From Lamprobacter modestohalophilus (GTDB lineage Bacteria > Pseudomonadota > Gammaproteobacteria > Chromatiales > Chromatiaceae): a DNA stretch of 64,000 bases. Location of the stretch: NCBI RefSeq assembly GCF_016583905.1, contig NZ_NRRY01000007.1, positions 1 to 64,000 on the forward strand, read 5' to 3'. The notes under the pieces were generated by a model. It was not told where the DNA came from. It did not search any database and worked only from the letters and a program-made list of their open reading frames with translations. The position numbers and the translations under genes are program-made. Within the stretch, counting starts at the first letter, position 1. Every line of letters begins with the position of its first letter. Shown here in pieces: positions 53,399 to 64,000 of the stretch.

Positions 53399-53645
53399 TG
53401 AGATTCCTCGTGTGTACAGTGTGGTCGGAGGGTTCAAGCCTGGCGAGTTTACCGTAACCTGATTTGAACTGGCCTCGGAGTCGCGTTGCAGCGACGATCG
53501 GTATGGCCGCTTGTTGCTGATCACTGCTGATGACTGCTGATCACGATGCGGCTTGAGGTAGCACAGCACTGACAGATCGAGCGTCAGTGATCCAGATGCG
53601 GTTCGGCTAGGGCGGATCGGCCGGTCTCGATTGCCGCGTTTGGTG

Positions 53646-53674
53646 TTGACGCACCCTCCATCACGCGTTATTCT
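53646..53674 (+). promoter_or_regulatory. sigma-70 promoter of the tRNA-Tyr/Gly/Thr-tuf operon
   Basis: TTGACG (53646-53651) and TATTCT (53669-53674) are spaced by exactly 17 bp. A GC-rich stretch (GCCGCGCTC) follows, as is usual at stringently controlled promoters. The predicted start near 53681 is ~11 bp ahead of tRNA-Tyr. Confidence 0.7.
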
Positions 53675-53691
53675 GCCGCGCTCAGCTGATT

Positions 53692-53776
53692 GGAGGGGTT
53701 CCCGAGCGGTCAAAGGGATCAGACTGTAAATCTGACGGCTCAGCCTTCGGAGGTTCGAATCCTCCCCCCTCCACCA
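53692..53776 (+). tRNA. tRNA-Tyr (anticodon GUA)
   Basis: The 85 nt class II tRNA has acceptor stem GGAGGGG / CCCCTCC, anticodon loop with GTA (CTGTAAA), a long variable arm and an encoded CCA end. It is first in the tRNA-tuf cluster. Confidence 0.97.
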
Positions 53777-53921
53777 TTAAAGCGTGCTCATTAGCTTCAA
53801 GCTAGGCTGTATGCCAGCGTGAACGCCGCGCCGCAAGTCGGTTGCGGAGCGGTGAAAGTTAAGGTCGGTTCGGTGCGGCGTTGCCCTGCTGCTGCCACGC
53901 CCTCATGCTTCTGGCCGCTAT

Positions 53922-53995
53922 GCGGGTGTAGTTCAACGGTAGAACCTCAGCCTTCCAAGCTGATGGTGTGGGTTCGATTCCCATCACCCGCTCCA
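53922..53995 (+). tRNA. tRNA-Gly (anticodon UCC)
   Basis: The 74 nt tRNA has acceptor stem GCGGGTG / CACCCGC, discriminator T and encoded CCA. The anticodon loop CTTCCAA places TCC. Confidence 0.97.
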
Positions 53996-54061
53996 TTGAT
54001 GTATCGCGTCGAGACCCGGACAGGGCCAGAGGCTCGGCAAGATTTCGGAATCAAGACATCT

Positions 54062-54137
54062 GCCCATGTAGCTCAGTTGGTAGAGCACACCCTTGGTAAG
54101 GGTGAGGTCACCGGTTCAACTCCGGTCATGGGCTCCA
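54062..54137 (+). tRNA. tRNA-Thr (anticodon GGU)
   Basis: The 76 nt tRNA has acceptor stem GCCCATG / CATGGGC, discriminator T and encoded CCA. The anticodon loop TTGGTAA places GGT. It lies 95 bp before tuf. Confidence 0.97.
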
Positions 54138-54232
54138 CTTTCGTCAACGAGTCTGGTGTTCTGGGCTTGCTCGACGGTTCGTTACAGTAGATTGGCAACA
54201 AGACGACATCCAAGCGCGCGGAGATAGGGTCA

Positions 54233-55423
<1,191 letters not shown>

Positions 55424-55539
55424 CTGCTCGTCGCGGCAACAGGATCGAGCAGGTAGGGCAGCTCCAGGCTATAGGCTGCCTCGGTAAGCTCCAGAATCCG
55501 CTCAGCACAGGGAAGTGATCGACAGGAATCGATTTTTCT

Positions 55540-55615
<76 letters not shown>

Positions 55616-55645
55616 AACATGCACCTACAAGGTGCCCGGTAACCC

Positions 55646-56023
55646 ATGAATGCACGAGCCGAGGCCGCTTCGACCGGCCTGGATACGGCCAAACTTGCCG
55701 CCGCGGTCCTCTTGTTGGCAGGCGGCATTTGGGCGTTCTATTTCTTTGCTCCGTACTCGGTGCTGTTGCGCACCTTGGGCTTGCTCGTCATCGCGAGCGG
55801 CGCCGCTGCCCTGGCCTTGACCTCCGCTCAAGGTCGTCAACTCTGGCGCTTTGCGCTGGATTCGCGCATGGAGGTCCGGAAGGTCGTTTGGCCGACCCGC
55901 CAAGAGACCATCCAGACGACGCTCATCGTCATCGTCATGGTCTTCATCCTCGGTCTCATTCTGTGGCTGTTTGATACGATCCTGCGCACGATCTTTAACC
56001 TCCTCGTTGGGAGTGGCGGCTGA
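55646..56023 (+). CDS. secE: preprotein translocase subunit SecE
   Basis: The 125-residue membrane protein is an essential part of the SecYEG channel. Three hydrophobic segments are visible ([56 protein letters not shown]), with the conserved amphipathic helix [18 protein letters not shown] before the last. This is the three-helix form typical of Gammaproteobacteria. One base separates its stop from the nusG start. Confidence 0.96.
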   Translation: MNARAEAASTGLDTAKLAAAVLLLAGGIWAFYFFAPYSVLLRTLGLLVIASGAAALALTSAQGRQLWRFALDSRMEVRKVVWPTRQETIQTTLIVIVMVFILGLILWLFDTILRTIFNLLVGSGG

Positions 56024-56024
56024 T

Positions 56025-56558
56025 ATGGCCATGCGCTGGTATGTGATTCACGCCTTCTCGGGTTTCGAGAGCCAGGTTGCCAAGTCGCTCCGTGAACGCG
56101 CCGCGCGTGCCGGAATGGAGGACGCCTTCGGCGAGATCTTGGTGCCGACAGAGGAGGTCGTCGAGATCCGGAACGGCCAGCAGCGCAAGAGTGAGCGCAA
56201 ATTCTTTCCCGGTTATGTCTTCGTCAACATGGAGATGACCGACGAGAGCTGGCACCTGGTGAAGGACGTGCCGCGAGTGATGGGGTTTATCGGCGGCAAG
56301 GGCGATCGCCCGGCGCCGATCCCTGACTCACAGGCTGAGGCGATTCGGCAACGTGTACAGGATGGTGTCGAGAAGCCCCGGCCGAAGGTGCTCTACGAGC
56401 CGGGCGAGGTGATTCGGGTCACCGATGGTCCATTCACCGACTTCAACGGTGTCGTCGAAGAGGTCGATTACGAAAAGAGCCGAGTCAAGGTCTCGGTGTC
56501 GATCTTCGGCCGCTCAACGCCGGTTGATCTTGAATTCAGTCAGGTCGAGAAGGGCTGA
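56025..56558 (+). CDS. nusG: transcription termination/antitermination protein NusG
   Basis: The 177-residue factor binds RNA polymerase and links it to Rho or the ribosome. The NGN domain is present ([40 protein letters not shown]), then the KOW domain ([20 protein letters not shown]). The start at 56025 gives MAMRWYV; 56031 is an alternative. It is co-transcribed with secE. The 134 bp before rplK hold a possible separate promoter that I could not pin down. Confidence 0.97.
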   Translation: MAMRWYVIHAFSGFESQVAKSLRERAARAGMEDAFGEILVPTEEVVEIRNGQQRKSERKFFPGYVFVNMEMTDESWHLVKDVPRVMGFIGGKGDRPAPIPDSQAEAIRQRVQDGVEKPRPKVLYEPGEVIRVTDGPFTDFNGVVEEVDYEKSRVKVSVSIFGRSTPVDLEFSQVEKG

Positions 56559-56692
56559 ACTGAGATTGAATCCCTTGGTGGGCTGATCTCTATCGATCGT
56601 CCGCCGGTTTCGTCCACGTCCGCGCCTCGCGCGGTCCATGCGTTGGGGAGCTGGCCTTTGGTCAGCGCTTGCACCCATAGGAGCGTCACAGG

Positions 56693-57127
56693 ATGGCGAA
56701 GAAAGTAAACGCCTACATCAAGCTACAGGTCAAGGCCGGTGAGGCCAACCCGAGTCCGCCCGTCGGTCCAGCACTGGGTCAGCACGGCGTCAACATCATG
56801 GAGTTCTGTAAGGCCTTCAATGCGAAGACCCAGGATCTCGAGAAGGGGCTGCCGACGCCGGTGGTGATCACCGTCTATTCAGATCGTAGCTTTACCTTCA
56901 TTACCAAGACGCCGCCAGCCTCGATCTTGCTGAAGAAGGCAGCTGGTGTAGCCAAGGGCAGCCCGACACCGAATACAGCCATTATTGGTACGGTGACCCG
57001 CGCGCAGATCGAAGAGATCGCGAATACCAAGATGCCCGATCTTAACGCAGCAGACCTCGAGGGAGCCGTGCGCACTATCGCGGGCAGCGCACGCGCAATG
57101 GGCCTTAAGGTTGAGGGGGTCGCATAA
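56693..57127 (+). CDS. rplK: 50S ribosomal protein L11
   Basis: The 144-residue protein forms the GTPase-associated centre with 23S rRNA. It shows [37 protein letters not shown] and [20 protein letters not shown], and the C-terminal RNA-binding domain [20 protein letters not shown]. Length and order before rplA are universal. The stop overlaps the rplA start by one base (TAATG). Confidence 0.98.
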   Translation: MAKKVNAYIKLQVKAGEANPSPPVGPALGQHGVNIMEFCKAFNAKTQDLEKGLPTPVVITVYSDRSFTFITKTPPASILLKKAAGVAKGSPTPNTAIIGTVTRAQIEEIANTKMPDLNAADLEGAVRTIAGSARAMGLKVEGVA

Positions 57128-57822
57128 TGGCGAAATTATCAAAGCGTGCCGCCGCTATTCGCGAGCGCGTTGAGCACGGGCGGACCTACGCGGCTGAAGA
57201 AGCATTTGAACTGTTGAAAGCGGTCTCGAGCGTCAAGTTTGTTGAAAATATTGACGTTGCCGTCAACCTCGGCGTCGATCCGCGTAAGTCGGATCAGGTT
57301 GTCCGTGGCTCGACTGTGCTACCGCACGGTATCGGCAAGCAGGTGCGGGTTGCGGTCTTTACGCAGGGCGCCAACGTCGACGCGGCAACTGAAGCCGGCG
57401 CTGATCGCGTTGGTATGGAAGACCTCGCTGAAGAGATGAAGGGGGGCAACCTCAATTTCGATGTCGTCATCGCCTCACCGGATGCGATGCGCGTTGTTGG
57501 TCAGCTCGGTAAGCTGCTTGGCCCACGTGGCTTGATGCCAAATCCGAAGGTGGGAACCGTGACGCCGAACGTGGCCGAGGCGGTTCAGAACGCTAAGGCG
57601 GGTCAGGTCCGCTACCGGACTGATAAGGCCGGCATCATCCACTGCCCACTCGGCAAGATGGACTTCGACGCCGACAAGCTGCGCGAGAATCTCGAGGCGC
57701 TACTCGCCAATCTGGCGAAGGCCAAGCCGAGTGCAGCCAAGGGTATCTACATGAAGAAGGTCACGGTCTCATCGACGATGGGACCAGGGCTGACGATCGA
57801 TCATGGCGCTCTCGCGTTCTGA
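57127..57822 (+). CDS. rplA: 50S ribosomal protein L1
   Basis: The 231-residue protein builds the L1 stalk, which moves the deacylated tRNA out of the E site. Seen are the start [38 protein letters not shown], and the signature [20 protein letters not shown]. In E. coli L1 represses its own rplKA transcript; a matching binding site ahead of rplK was not examined in detail. Translation is coupled to rplK. Confidence 0.98.
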   Translation: MAKLSKRAAAIRERVEHGRTYAAEEAFELLKAVSSVKFVENIDVAVNLGVDPRKSDQVVRGSTVLPHGIGKQVRVAVFTQGANVDAATEAGADRVGMEDLAEEMKGGNLNFDVVIASPDAMRVVGQLGKLLGPRGLMPNPKVGTVTPNVAEAVQNAKAGQVRYRTDKAGIIHCPLGKMDFDADKLRENLEALLANLAKAKPSAAKGIYMKKVTVSSTMGPGLTIDHGALAF

Positions 57823-58112
57823 TCGCAAACGCGGCACAACGCGCTCCTGAATAGGCGCCGTTTGCCGCATGCTTCGATGATCTTTGGGGCAGCGGTCTTC
57901 ATGGCCGTGGTCCGTCAAAGACCGCAGGTGTCGGGCGACGTGCCAGGAAGTGCACGCGTTTCGGCTTAATCGCTACCTGCGTAGATGGTGTCCCGGAACC
58001 GGTTTGCTGGCGACGGAACACATTCCATGATCAGGTACTCACGATGGATCGGTGTCCTGGTTCACTGGGTTGGACGCTCGTCTAACTCCAATCCGATTAG
58101 GAGGTGACGTCT
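57823..58112 (+). promoter_or_regulatory. rplJ leader region with a strong hairpin (L10 leader-like)
   Basis: The 290 bp between rplA and rplJ hold no gene. A hairpin GCGGTCTT (57892-57899) / AAGACCGC (57918-57925) is visible. In Gammaproteobacteria this leader usually folds into a kink-turn structure bound by L10-L12 to repress rplJL. The position supports that role; I cannot confirm the kink-turn by eye. Confidence 0.5.
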
Positions 58113-58640
58113 GTGGCACTGACCTTTGCCCAGAAAGAGCGCATCGTCGCCGAGGTCGCGGAGGTCGCTCAGACCGCACACTCGGCGGTTGGCGCTGAGT
58201 ATCGCGGACTGACCGTCGAAGCGATGACCAAGCTTCGCGTCGAGGCGCGTAAAGCCGGAGTCTACGTTCGCGTGGTTAAGAACACGCTCGCGAAGCGTGC
58301 ACTCGCCGGTACTGACTTTGCTTGCATGGACGAAGCCCTCACCGGCCCGCTCGTGCTCGCATTCGGACAGTCAGACCCGGGCTCCGTTGGCCGTGTCGCT
58401 GAAAGCTTTGCCAAGGAGCATAAAGAGTTCCAGGTCCGCATGATCGCGGTCGGGGGCCAGCTGCTGGACGGTTCTGAGCTGAGTAAGCTGGCGAAGATGC
58501 CGACTTACGACGAGGCGATCAGTCAGTTGATGGCGGTGATGAAAGCACCGGTACAGAAGCTGGCGTCCACGCTCAACGAGGTGCCGAGCAAGCTCGCACG
58601 CACGCTCAGCGCGGTGCGCGACGCCAAAGAGGCGGCCTGA
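58113..58640 (+). CDS. rplJ: 50S ribosomal protein L10
   Basis: The 175-residue protein anchors the L7/L12 stalk. I chose GTG 58113 (product MALTFAQKERIVAEVAEV), since GGAGGTGA ends 5 bp before it and it matches the E. coli start; the frame from 58104 would place the ribosome binding site inside the gene. Also seen are GLTVEAMTKLRVEARKAGVY, RVVKNTLAKRALAGTDF and a helical C-terminus that binds L12 dimers. It is followed by rplL after 74 bp. Confidence 0.96.
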   Translation: MALTFAQKERIVAEVAEVAQTAHSAVGAEYRGLTVEAMTKLRVEARKAGVYVRVVKNTLAKRALAGTDFACMDEALTGPLVLAFGQSDPGSVGRVAESFAKEHKEFQVRMIAVGGQLLDGSELSKLAKMPTYDEAISQLMAVMKAPVQKLASTLNEVPSKLARTLSAVRDAKEAA

Positions 58641-58714
58641 CCCCTCGCCTGGGCCTTGAGCCCTGCGATAGCGATTATTCATTGCAACCGAATCATTAAT
58701 GCGGAGATAAGCCC

Positions 58715-59095
58715 ATGGCTGTTTCTAAAGACGAAATCCTGGAAGCCATTGCCAATATGACGGTGATGGAGGTCGTTGATCTCATCAGCGCGATGGAAGA
58801 GAAGTTTGGTGTGACCGCGGCAGCCGCAGTTGCTGCAGCCCCGGCCGCTGCTGGCGGTGCCGATGCGGCTCCGGCCGAAGAGCAGACCGAGTTCGACGTG
58901 GTGCTGACCTCGTTTGGCGCTAACAAGGTTGCGGTCATCAAGGCGGTGCGTGCCCTGACTGGCTTGGGCCTTAAGGAGGCGAAGGACGCGGTGGAAGGAG
59001 CTCCGGCAACCCTGAAGGAAGCGGTTTCCAAGGACGATGCCGAGGCGGCCAAGAAGACGTTGGAAGAGGCTGGCGCAGCTGTCGAGATCAAGTAA
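58715..59095 (+). CDS. rplL: 50S ribosomal protein L7/L12
   Basis: The 126-residue acidic protein recruits translation factors. The N-terminal dimerisation domain ([20 protein letters not shown]) is joined by an Ala/Gly/Pro hinge ([18 protein letters not shown]) to the C-terminal domain ([40 protein letters not shown]). A hairpin terminator/attenuator follows before rpoB. Confidence 0.98.
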   Translation: MAVSKDEILEAIANMTVMEVVDLISAMEEKFGVTAAAAVAAAPAAAGGADAAPAEEQTEFDVVLTSFGANKVAVIKAVRALTGLGLKEAKDAVEGAPATLKEAVSKDDAEAAKKTLEEAGAAVEIK

Positions 59096-59135
59096 AGCCA
59101 TCCTTGTACCCTGCCTTAAAGCTGGGATCGACTAA

Positions 59136-59168
59136 GGCTGGCGGCCTCGGGCCGCCGGCCTTTTGCCG
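59136..59168 (+). terminator. rplL-rpoB attenuator/terminator hairpin
   Basis: An 11 bp stem (GGCTGGCGGCC / GGCCGCCGGCC, one G-T pair) closes a three-base loop (59147-59149) and is followed by TTTTGCCG. At this place in E. coli a partial terminator lowers rpoBC expression relative to the ribosomal genes; this looks like the counterpart. Confidence 0.8.
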
Positions 59169-59386
59169 TTTCCGCTGATAGGGCTAGCGCTGGGCTGGGA
59201 CGCGGGCGCTCAATTTCGTGAGACAGGCCTTGATCAGGCCCGACTCGCACAGCTGACCGGTAGTGCCGGTTTCGCTCCCCTACTGATTGGCGTCGGATGA
59301 TGCCAGGGGAGATCACGCCCGGTCAGCATCCGCTCCTGCGGCGGACGTTCAAGGCTACACAAAGACCTATTACGAGGGAAGGCAGC

Positions 59387-62300
59387 ATGCCCTATTCGTT
59401 TACCGAAAAGAAGCGCATCCGCAAGAACTTCGGCAAGCGCCCGACGATCATGGAGGTCCCGTTCCTGCTGGCGACCCAGATCGATTCCTACCGCGACTTC
59501 CTGCAGTTGGAAAAGGGGCCGAAAGAGCGTGATGAGGTCGGTTTGCACGCCGCGTTCCGGACCGTGCTGCCTATCGAGAGCTATTCCGGCAACGCCCATC
59601 TCGAATACGTCAGCTATCGGCTCGGCGAACCTGCGTTCGATGTGCGCGAGTGTCACCTGCGCGGCGCTACCTATGCTGCACCGCTGCGCGTGCTGCTACG
59701 CCTAGTCATCTACGATAAGGATGCACCGGCCAGCACCAAGGTGGTCAAGGACGTGCGCGAGCAAGAGGTCTACATGGGTGACCTGCCGCTGATGACCGAG
59801 ACCGGTACCTTTATCATCAATGGGACCGAACGGGTCATCGTCTCCCAGTTGCATCGCTCGCCGGGCGTGTTCTTTGATCACGACAAGGGCAAGACGCATT
59901 CGTCGGGCAAGCTCCTGTTCTCGGCACGGGTGATCCCCTACCGCGGCTCTTGGCTCGATTTCGAGTTCGATCCGAAGGATAACGTCTTCGTGCGCATCGA
60001 CCGCCGGCGCAAGCTGCCGGCGACGGTGCTGCTGCGCGCCCTCGGCTATGGCGTTGACGACATCCTGTCGATGTTCTTCGAAACCGATACCTTTCATCTC
60101 GCCGAGATGCCCGAGCTCGAGCTGGTGCCAGAGCGGCTGCGTGGTGAGACCGTCAACTTCGAGATCAAGCTCGACGATGAGATCCTGGTTGAGGCTGGCC
60201 GTCGCGTGACGGCGAAGCATATCCGCGCGCTGCAGAAGGCTGGCGTCGAGCGGCTTGATGTGCCCGACGAGTTCTTGGTCGGCCGCACCCTGGCGCGGAC
60301 CCAGATCGATACCGAGACCGGCGAGATCATCGCCGAGGCCAACAGCGAGATCACCGAGGAGCTGCTCGCGGCGCTGCGCGAGAAAGGCATCGAGCGGATC
60401 GAGACCCTGTTCGTCAACGATCTCGATCATGGTCCCTATCTATCCGAGACCCTGCGTATCGACCAGACCACCAACGAGCTCGAGGCCCAGGTCGAGATCT
60501 ACCGGATGATGCGCCCCGGCGAGCCACCGACCAAAGAGGCGGCGCAGAACCTGTTCCATAACCTGTTCTTCGCGCCAGAGCGCTACGACCTCTCGGCGGT
60601 CGGCCGGATGAAGTTCAATCGCCGTCTGCTGCGCGAGGAGACCGAGGGACCAGGCATCCTCTACGACGGGCGTTATTTCTCGCAGCGCAATGACGCATTC
60701 TCAACCAAGCTGGTCGAGGCGAATGGCGAGCGCTCCGATATCGTTGATGCATTGAAGGTACTGGTCGAACTGCGCAATGGCCGCGGTACCGTCGATGACA
60801 TCGACCACCTCGGCAACCGCCGCATCCGCTGCGTCGGTGAGATGGCGGAGAACCAATTCCGCGTTGGTCTAGTGCGGGTCGAGCGAGCGGTCAAGGAGCG
60901 CTTATCGCTGGCCGAATCCGAGGGGTTGATGCCGCAGGAGCTGATCAATGCCAAGCCGGTCTCGGCGGCGATCAAGGAGTTCTTCGGCTCCAGTCAGCTC
61001 TCACAGTTCATGGACCAGAACAACCCGCTGTCGGAGGTCACGCACAAGCGGCGCGTGTCGGCGCTTGGGCCGGGCGGTTTGGCGCGCGAGCGCGCTGGCT
61101 TTGAGGTGCGCGACGTGCATCCGACCCATTACGGTCGTGTTTGCCCGATCGAGACCCCAGAGGGCCCGAACATCGGCCTGATCAACTCGCTCGCGGTCTA
61201 TGCGCGGACCAACAAGTACGGATTCCTCGAGACCCCCTATCGTCGCGTCGAAGGCGGTCAGGCGAGCCACGAGATCGTTCACCTGTCGGCGATCGAGGAG
61301 GGCGGCTACGTCATCGCCCAGGCCAATGCCACGCTGGATGAGGACAACCGGCTGACCGATGCCTTGGTCTCCTGTCGGCACATGAACGAGTTCACCATGA
61401 AGGCGCCCGATGAGGTCCAGTTCATGGACGTCTCGCCGCGACAGATCGTCTCGGTGGCGGCCTCGCTGGTGCCCTTCCTCGAGCATGACGATGCCAACCG
61501 CGCACTGATGGGCTCGAACATGCAGCGCCAGGCGGTTCCGACCTTGCGCGCCGAGAAGCCGCTGGTTGGCACCGGTATGGAGCGTGTGGTGGCCAAGGAC
61601 TCGGGCGTCGTGGTCTGGGCGCGGCGCGGCGGTGTCATCGAGGCGGTGGATGCGGCACGCATCGTGGTGCGGGTCAATGATGACGAGACCGAGGCCGGTG
61701 AGGCCGGTGTCGACATCTACACCCTGACCAAGTACACGCGCTCGAATCAGAACACCTGTATCAACCAGCGGCCGTTGGTCATCCCGGGCGATGTGGTGGT
61801 GCGTAATGACGTGCTCGCCGATGGACCCTCGACCGACATGGGCGAGCTGGCGTTGGGGCAGAACCTGCGCGTCGCCTTCATGCCATGGAATGGTTACAAC
61901 TTCGAGGACTCGATCTTGCTCTCGGAGCGTCTGGTTCAGCAGGACCGCTTCACCAGCATCCATATCGAGGAGCTGACCTGCCTGGCGCGCGACACCAAGC
62001 TCGGCCCAGAAGAGATCACCAGCGATATTCCGAACGTTGGCGAGGCCGCGCTCGGCAAGCTGGATGAGTCGGGCGTCGTCTACATTGGTGCCGAGGTGCG
62101 CGACGGCGACATCCTGGTTGGCAAGGTCACGCCGAAGGGCGAGACCCAGCTCACCCCAGAGGAGAAGCTGTTGCGTGCGATCTTCGGCGAGAAGGCGTCG
62201 GATGTGAAGGATACCTCGCTGCGCCTGCCGTCCGGAATGTCCGGGACCGTTGTCGACGTGCAGGTCTTTACCCGCGATGGCGTCGAGAAGGACAAGCGCG

Positions 62301-63538
62301 CGACCCAGATCGAAGAGATCGAGCTCGAGCGGGTGCGTAAGGACTTGGCTGACCAGCTGCGCATCATGGAGCAGGACACCTTCCAACGTGTCGAGAAGAT
62401 GCTGATCGGTAAGGTCGCTGATGGTGGTCCGGGCGGACTCAAGGCCGGCGAGAAGATCACCAAGAAGTATCTGCACGAACTGGGCGACGGGCAGGGCAAG
62501 GATAAGTGGCTCGAGATCCGTATTCGCAGCGAGGAGGCGGCGGCACAGCTCGAGGCGGTGGCGGCGCAGATCAAGGAGCAGCGCGAGGTGTTCCGCGAGC
62601 GTTTCGAGGTGAAGAAGCGCAAGATCACTCAGGGCGACGAGCTGCCGCCTGGCGTGCTGAAGATGGTCAAGACCTATGTCGCGGTGAAGCGGCGCATCCA
62701 GCCGGGTGACAAGATGGCCGGCCGTCATGGCAATAAGGGTGTCATCTCGCGCGTTGTCCCGCAGGAGGACATGCCATTCAGTGCCGACGGTGAGCCGGTC
62801 GACATCGTGCTCAACCCGCTCGGCGTGCCCTCGCGGATGAACGTTGGTCAGGTGCTCGAGACCCACCTCGGCTGGGCCGCAAAGGGGCTCGGACAACGCA
62901 TCGATGCGATGTTGCGGGCGCAGGCCAGTGTCGAGGAGCTGCGCGGCTTCATGGCCAAGGTCTACAACACCAGCGGTAAGCAGGAAGACCTCGACAGTCT
63001 AAGCAACGATGAGGTGCTGGAGCTGGCGGCCAACCTGCGCGGTGGCGTGCCGCTGGCAACCCCGGTCTTCGACGGCGCCAGTGAGGAAGAGATCAAGTAC
63101 ATGCTCGAGCTTGCCGGGCTCTCGACGACGGGCCAGACCAAGCTCTACGACGGTCGCAGCGGTGAGCCCTTCGAGCGACCGGTGACCGTCGGCTATATGT
63201 ACATGCTGAAGCTTAACCATCTGGTCGACGACAAGATGCATGCGCGCTCGACCGGCCCTTACAGCCTGGTGACCCAGCAGCCACTCGGCGGTAAGGCCCA
63301 GTTTGGTGGCCAACGCTTCGGCGAGATGGAGGTTTGGGCACTCGAGGCCTACGGTGCTGCGCACACCTTGCAAGAGATGCTCACCGTGAAGTCGGATGAC
63401 GTGACGGGTCGGACCAAGATGTACAAGAACATCGTCGATGGCGACCACCGCATGGAGGCCGGTATGCCGGAGTCGTTTAACGTTCTGGTCAAGGAGATCC
63501 GCTCGCTTGGCATCAATATCGAGCTCGAGCAGGATTGA
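59387..63538 (+). CDS. rpoB: DNA-directed RNA polymerase subunit beta
   Basis: The 1383-residue subunit forms one side of the RNA polymerase active-site cleft. I chose ATG 59387 ([19 protein letters not shown]), preceded by GGGAAGG, over the longer frame at 59297. The rifampicin region is intact, with [20 protein letters not shown] and [40 protein letters not shown] and the C-terminal [20 protein letters not shown] are present too. Length is slightly over the 1342 of E. coli. It precedes rpoC. Confidence 0.98.
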   Translation: MPYSFTEKKRIRKNFGKRPTIMEVPFLLATQIDSYRDFLQLEKGPKERDEVGLHAAFRTVLPIESYSGNAHLEYVSYRLGEPAFDVRECHLRGATYAAPLRVLLRLVIYDKDAPASTKVVKDVREQEVYMGDLPLMTETGTFIINGTERVIVSQLHRSPGVFFDHDKGKTHSSGKLLFSARVIPYRGSWLDFEFDPKDNVFVRIDRRRKLPATVLLRALGYGVDDILSMFFETDTFHLAEMPELELVPERLRGETVNFEIKLDDEILVEAGRRVTAKHIRALQKAGVERLDVPDEFLVGRTLARTQIDTETGEIIAEANSEITEELLAALREKGIERIETLFVNDLDHGPYLSETLRIDQTTNELEAQVEIYRMMRPGEPPTKEAAQNLFHNLFFAPERYDLSAVGRMKFNRRLLREETEGPGILYDGRYFSQRNDAFSTKLVEANGERSDIVDALKVLVELRNGRGTVDDIDHLGNRRIRCVGEMAENQFRVGLVRVERAVKERLSLAESEGLMPQELINAKPVSAAIKEFFGSSQLSQFMDQNNPLSEVTHKRRVSALGPGGLARERAGFEVRDVHPTHYGRVCPIETPEGPNIGLINSLAVYARTNKYGFLETPYRRVEGGQASHEIVHLSAIEEGGYVIAQANATLDEDNRLTDALVSCRHMNEFTMKAPDEVQFMDVSPRQIVSVAASLVPFLEHDDANRALMGSNMQRQAVPTLRAEKPLVGTGMERVVAKDSGVVVWARRGGVIEAVDAARIVVRVNDDETEAGEAGVDIYTLTKYTRSNQNTCINQRPLVIPGDVVVRNDVLADGPSTDMGELALGQNLRVAFMPWNGYNFEDSILLSERLVQQDRFTSIHIEELTCLARDTKLGPEEITSDIPNVGEAALGKLDESGVVYIGAEVRDGDILVGKVTPKGETQLTPEEKLLRAIFGEKASDVKDTSLRLPSGMSGTVVDVQVFTRDGVEKDKRATQIEEIELERVRKDLADQLRIMEQDTFQRVEKMLIGKVADGGPGGLKAGEKITKKYLHELGDGQGKDKWLEIRIRSEEAAAQLEAVAAQIKEQREVFRERFEVKKRKITQGDELPPGVLKMVKTYVAVKRRIQPGDKMAGRHGNKGVISRVVPQEDMPFSADGEPVDIVLNPLGVPSRMNVGQVLETHLGWAAKGLGQRIDAMLRAQASVEELRGFMAKVYNTSGKQEDLDSLSNDEVLELAANLRGGVPLATPVFDGASEEEIKYMLELAGLSTTGQTKLYDGRSGEPFERPVTVGYMYMLKLNHLVDDKMHARSTGPYSLVTQQPLGGKAQFGGQRFGEMEVWALEAYGAAHTLQEMLTVKSDDVTGRTKMYKNIVDGDHRMEAGMPESFNVLVKEIRSLGINIELEQD

Positions 63539-63546
63539 TCAGGGCT

Positions 63547-63585
63547 CCCGGGGCGAGGCGCAGTGGCTGCGGTCTTTGCCCCGGG
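63547..63585 (+). other. rpoB-rpoC intergenic hairpin
   Basis: CCCGGGGC (63547-63554) and GCCCCGGG (63578-63585) can pair with a 23-base loop in the 145 bp between the two genes. No T-run follows, so a processing or stability role is more likely than termination. It could also be chance in GC-rich DNA. Confidence 0.3.
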
Positions 63586-63680
63586 GCGCCTGGATGGCAA
63601 CCCTTGATGGCAGTCGCGCTGCAATCGAATACTGGCTGTTGGCCGCTGGCCGTCGGCTCACTCTTTCTTCAGGAGGCTAG

Positions 63681-64000
<320 letters not shown>

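Noticed and set aside
53819-54190. 123-codon frame across the tRNA-Gly and tRNA-Thr genes
   Set aside because: It runs through two tRNA genes and has no protein-like features.
61001-62896. Open frame of 631 codons on the minus strand inside rpoB
   Set aside because: It lies wholly antisense to rpoB, has no recognisable domain, and reflects GC-rich third positions of the real gene.

Overview
The window is a 64 kb stretch of a GC-rich gammaproteobacterial chromosome. The order hemA-prfA-prmC / ispE-tRNA-Gln-prs-rplY-pth and tRNA-Tyr-Gly-Thr-tuf-tRNA-Trp-secE-nusG-rplKAJL-rpoBC is typical of Gammaproteobacteria. The several Uma2 genes, the DUF4160/DUF2442 pair and the clade-limited hypothetical genes fit the Chromatiales (purple sulfur bacterium-like). 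That placement is inference; no photosynthesis or sulfur gene is present here.

Layout. (1) 1-0.6 kb: IS1 and IS4-like transposase remains. (2) 0.64-14.3 kb: an accessory island. Its minus-strand arm runs from a near-consensus promoter at 10.2 kb through a PEP-CTERM secreted protein, a DUF2156-SET domain protein and a 2264-residue megaprotein (FemAB/GNAT-like, CapA-like, Mur-ligase, two cyanophycin-synthetase-like ATP-grasp domains and a C-terminal SET domain). Its plus-strand arm encodes a toroid-like protein, a secreted HEXXH metallopeptidase and an aminoglycoside/choline kinase-like phosphotransferase. I read this as a candidate undescribed system that makes and modifies a peptide or poly-amino-acid, with lysine-methyltransferase-type domains built in. 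(3) 14.4-19.3 kb: dusA, a DMT exporter, a hypoxanthine-DNA glycosylase, dinB and a hypothetical gene. (4) 19.5-22.5 kb: a Phd/UPF0175-type antitoxin whose PIN toxin is cut off by a C5-methyltransferase/PD-(D/E)XK restriction pair. (5) 22.6-33.7 kb: purC, a small DUF pair, and a MacAB/LolCDE-like export operon split in two by about 3 kb of Uma2 genes, IS66 debris and gene remnants, flanked by a partial duplication. (6) 33.8-64 kb: mostly housekeeping genes: ridA, mltB, recG, ubiA, dsbA, prmC-prfA-hemA, a TPR protein, ispE, prs, rplY, pth, fadL, ugd, then the tRNA/tuf/ribosomal/RNA polymerase block, which runs off the right edge inside rpoC.

Repeats. Short tandem duplications of 13-22 bp sit at several gene edges. 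A ~165 bp imperfect palindrome lies after dsbA. A ~40 bp REP-like palindrome occurs twice (42.3 and 48.7 kb). No CRISPR array, rRNA gene or replication origin was seen. All functional calls come from reading motifs by eye; no search was run.
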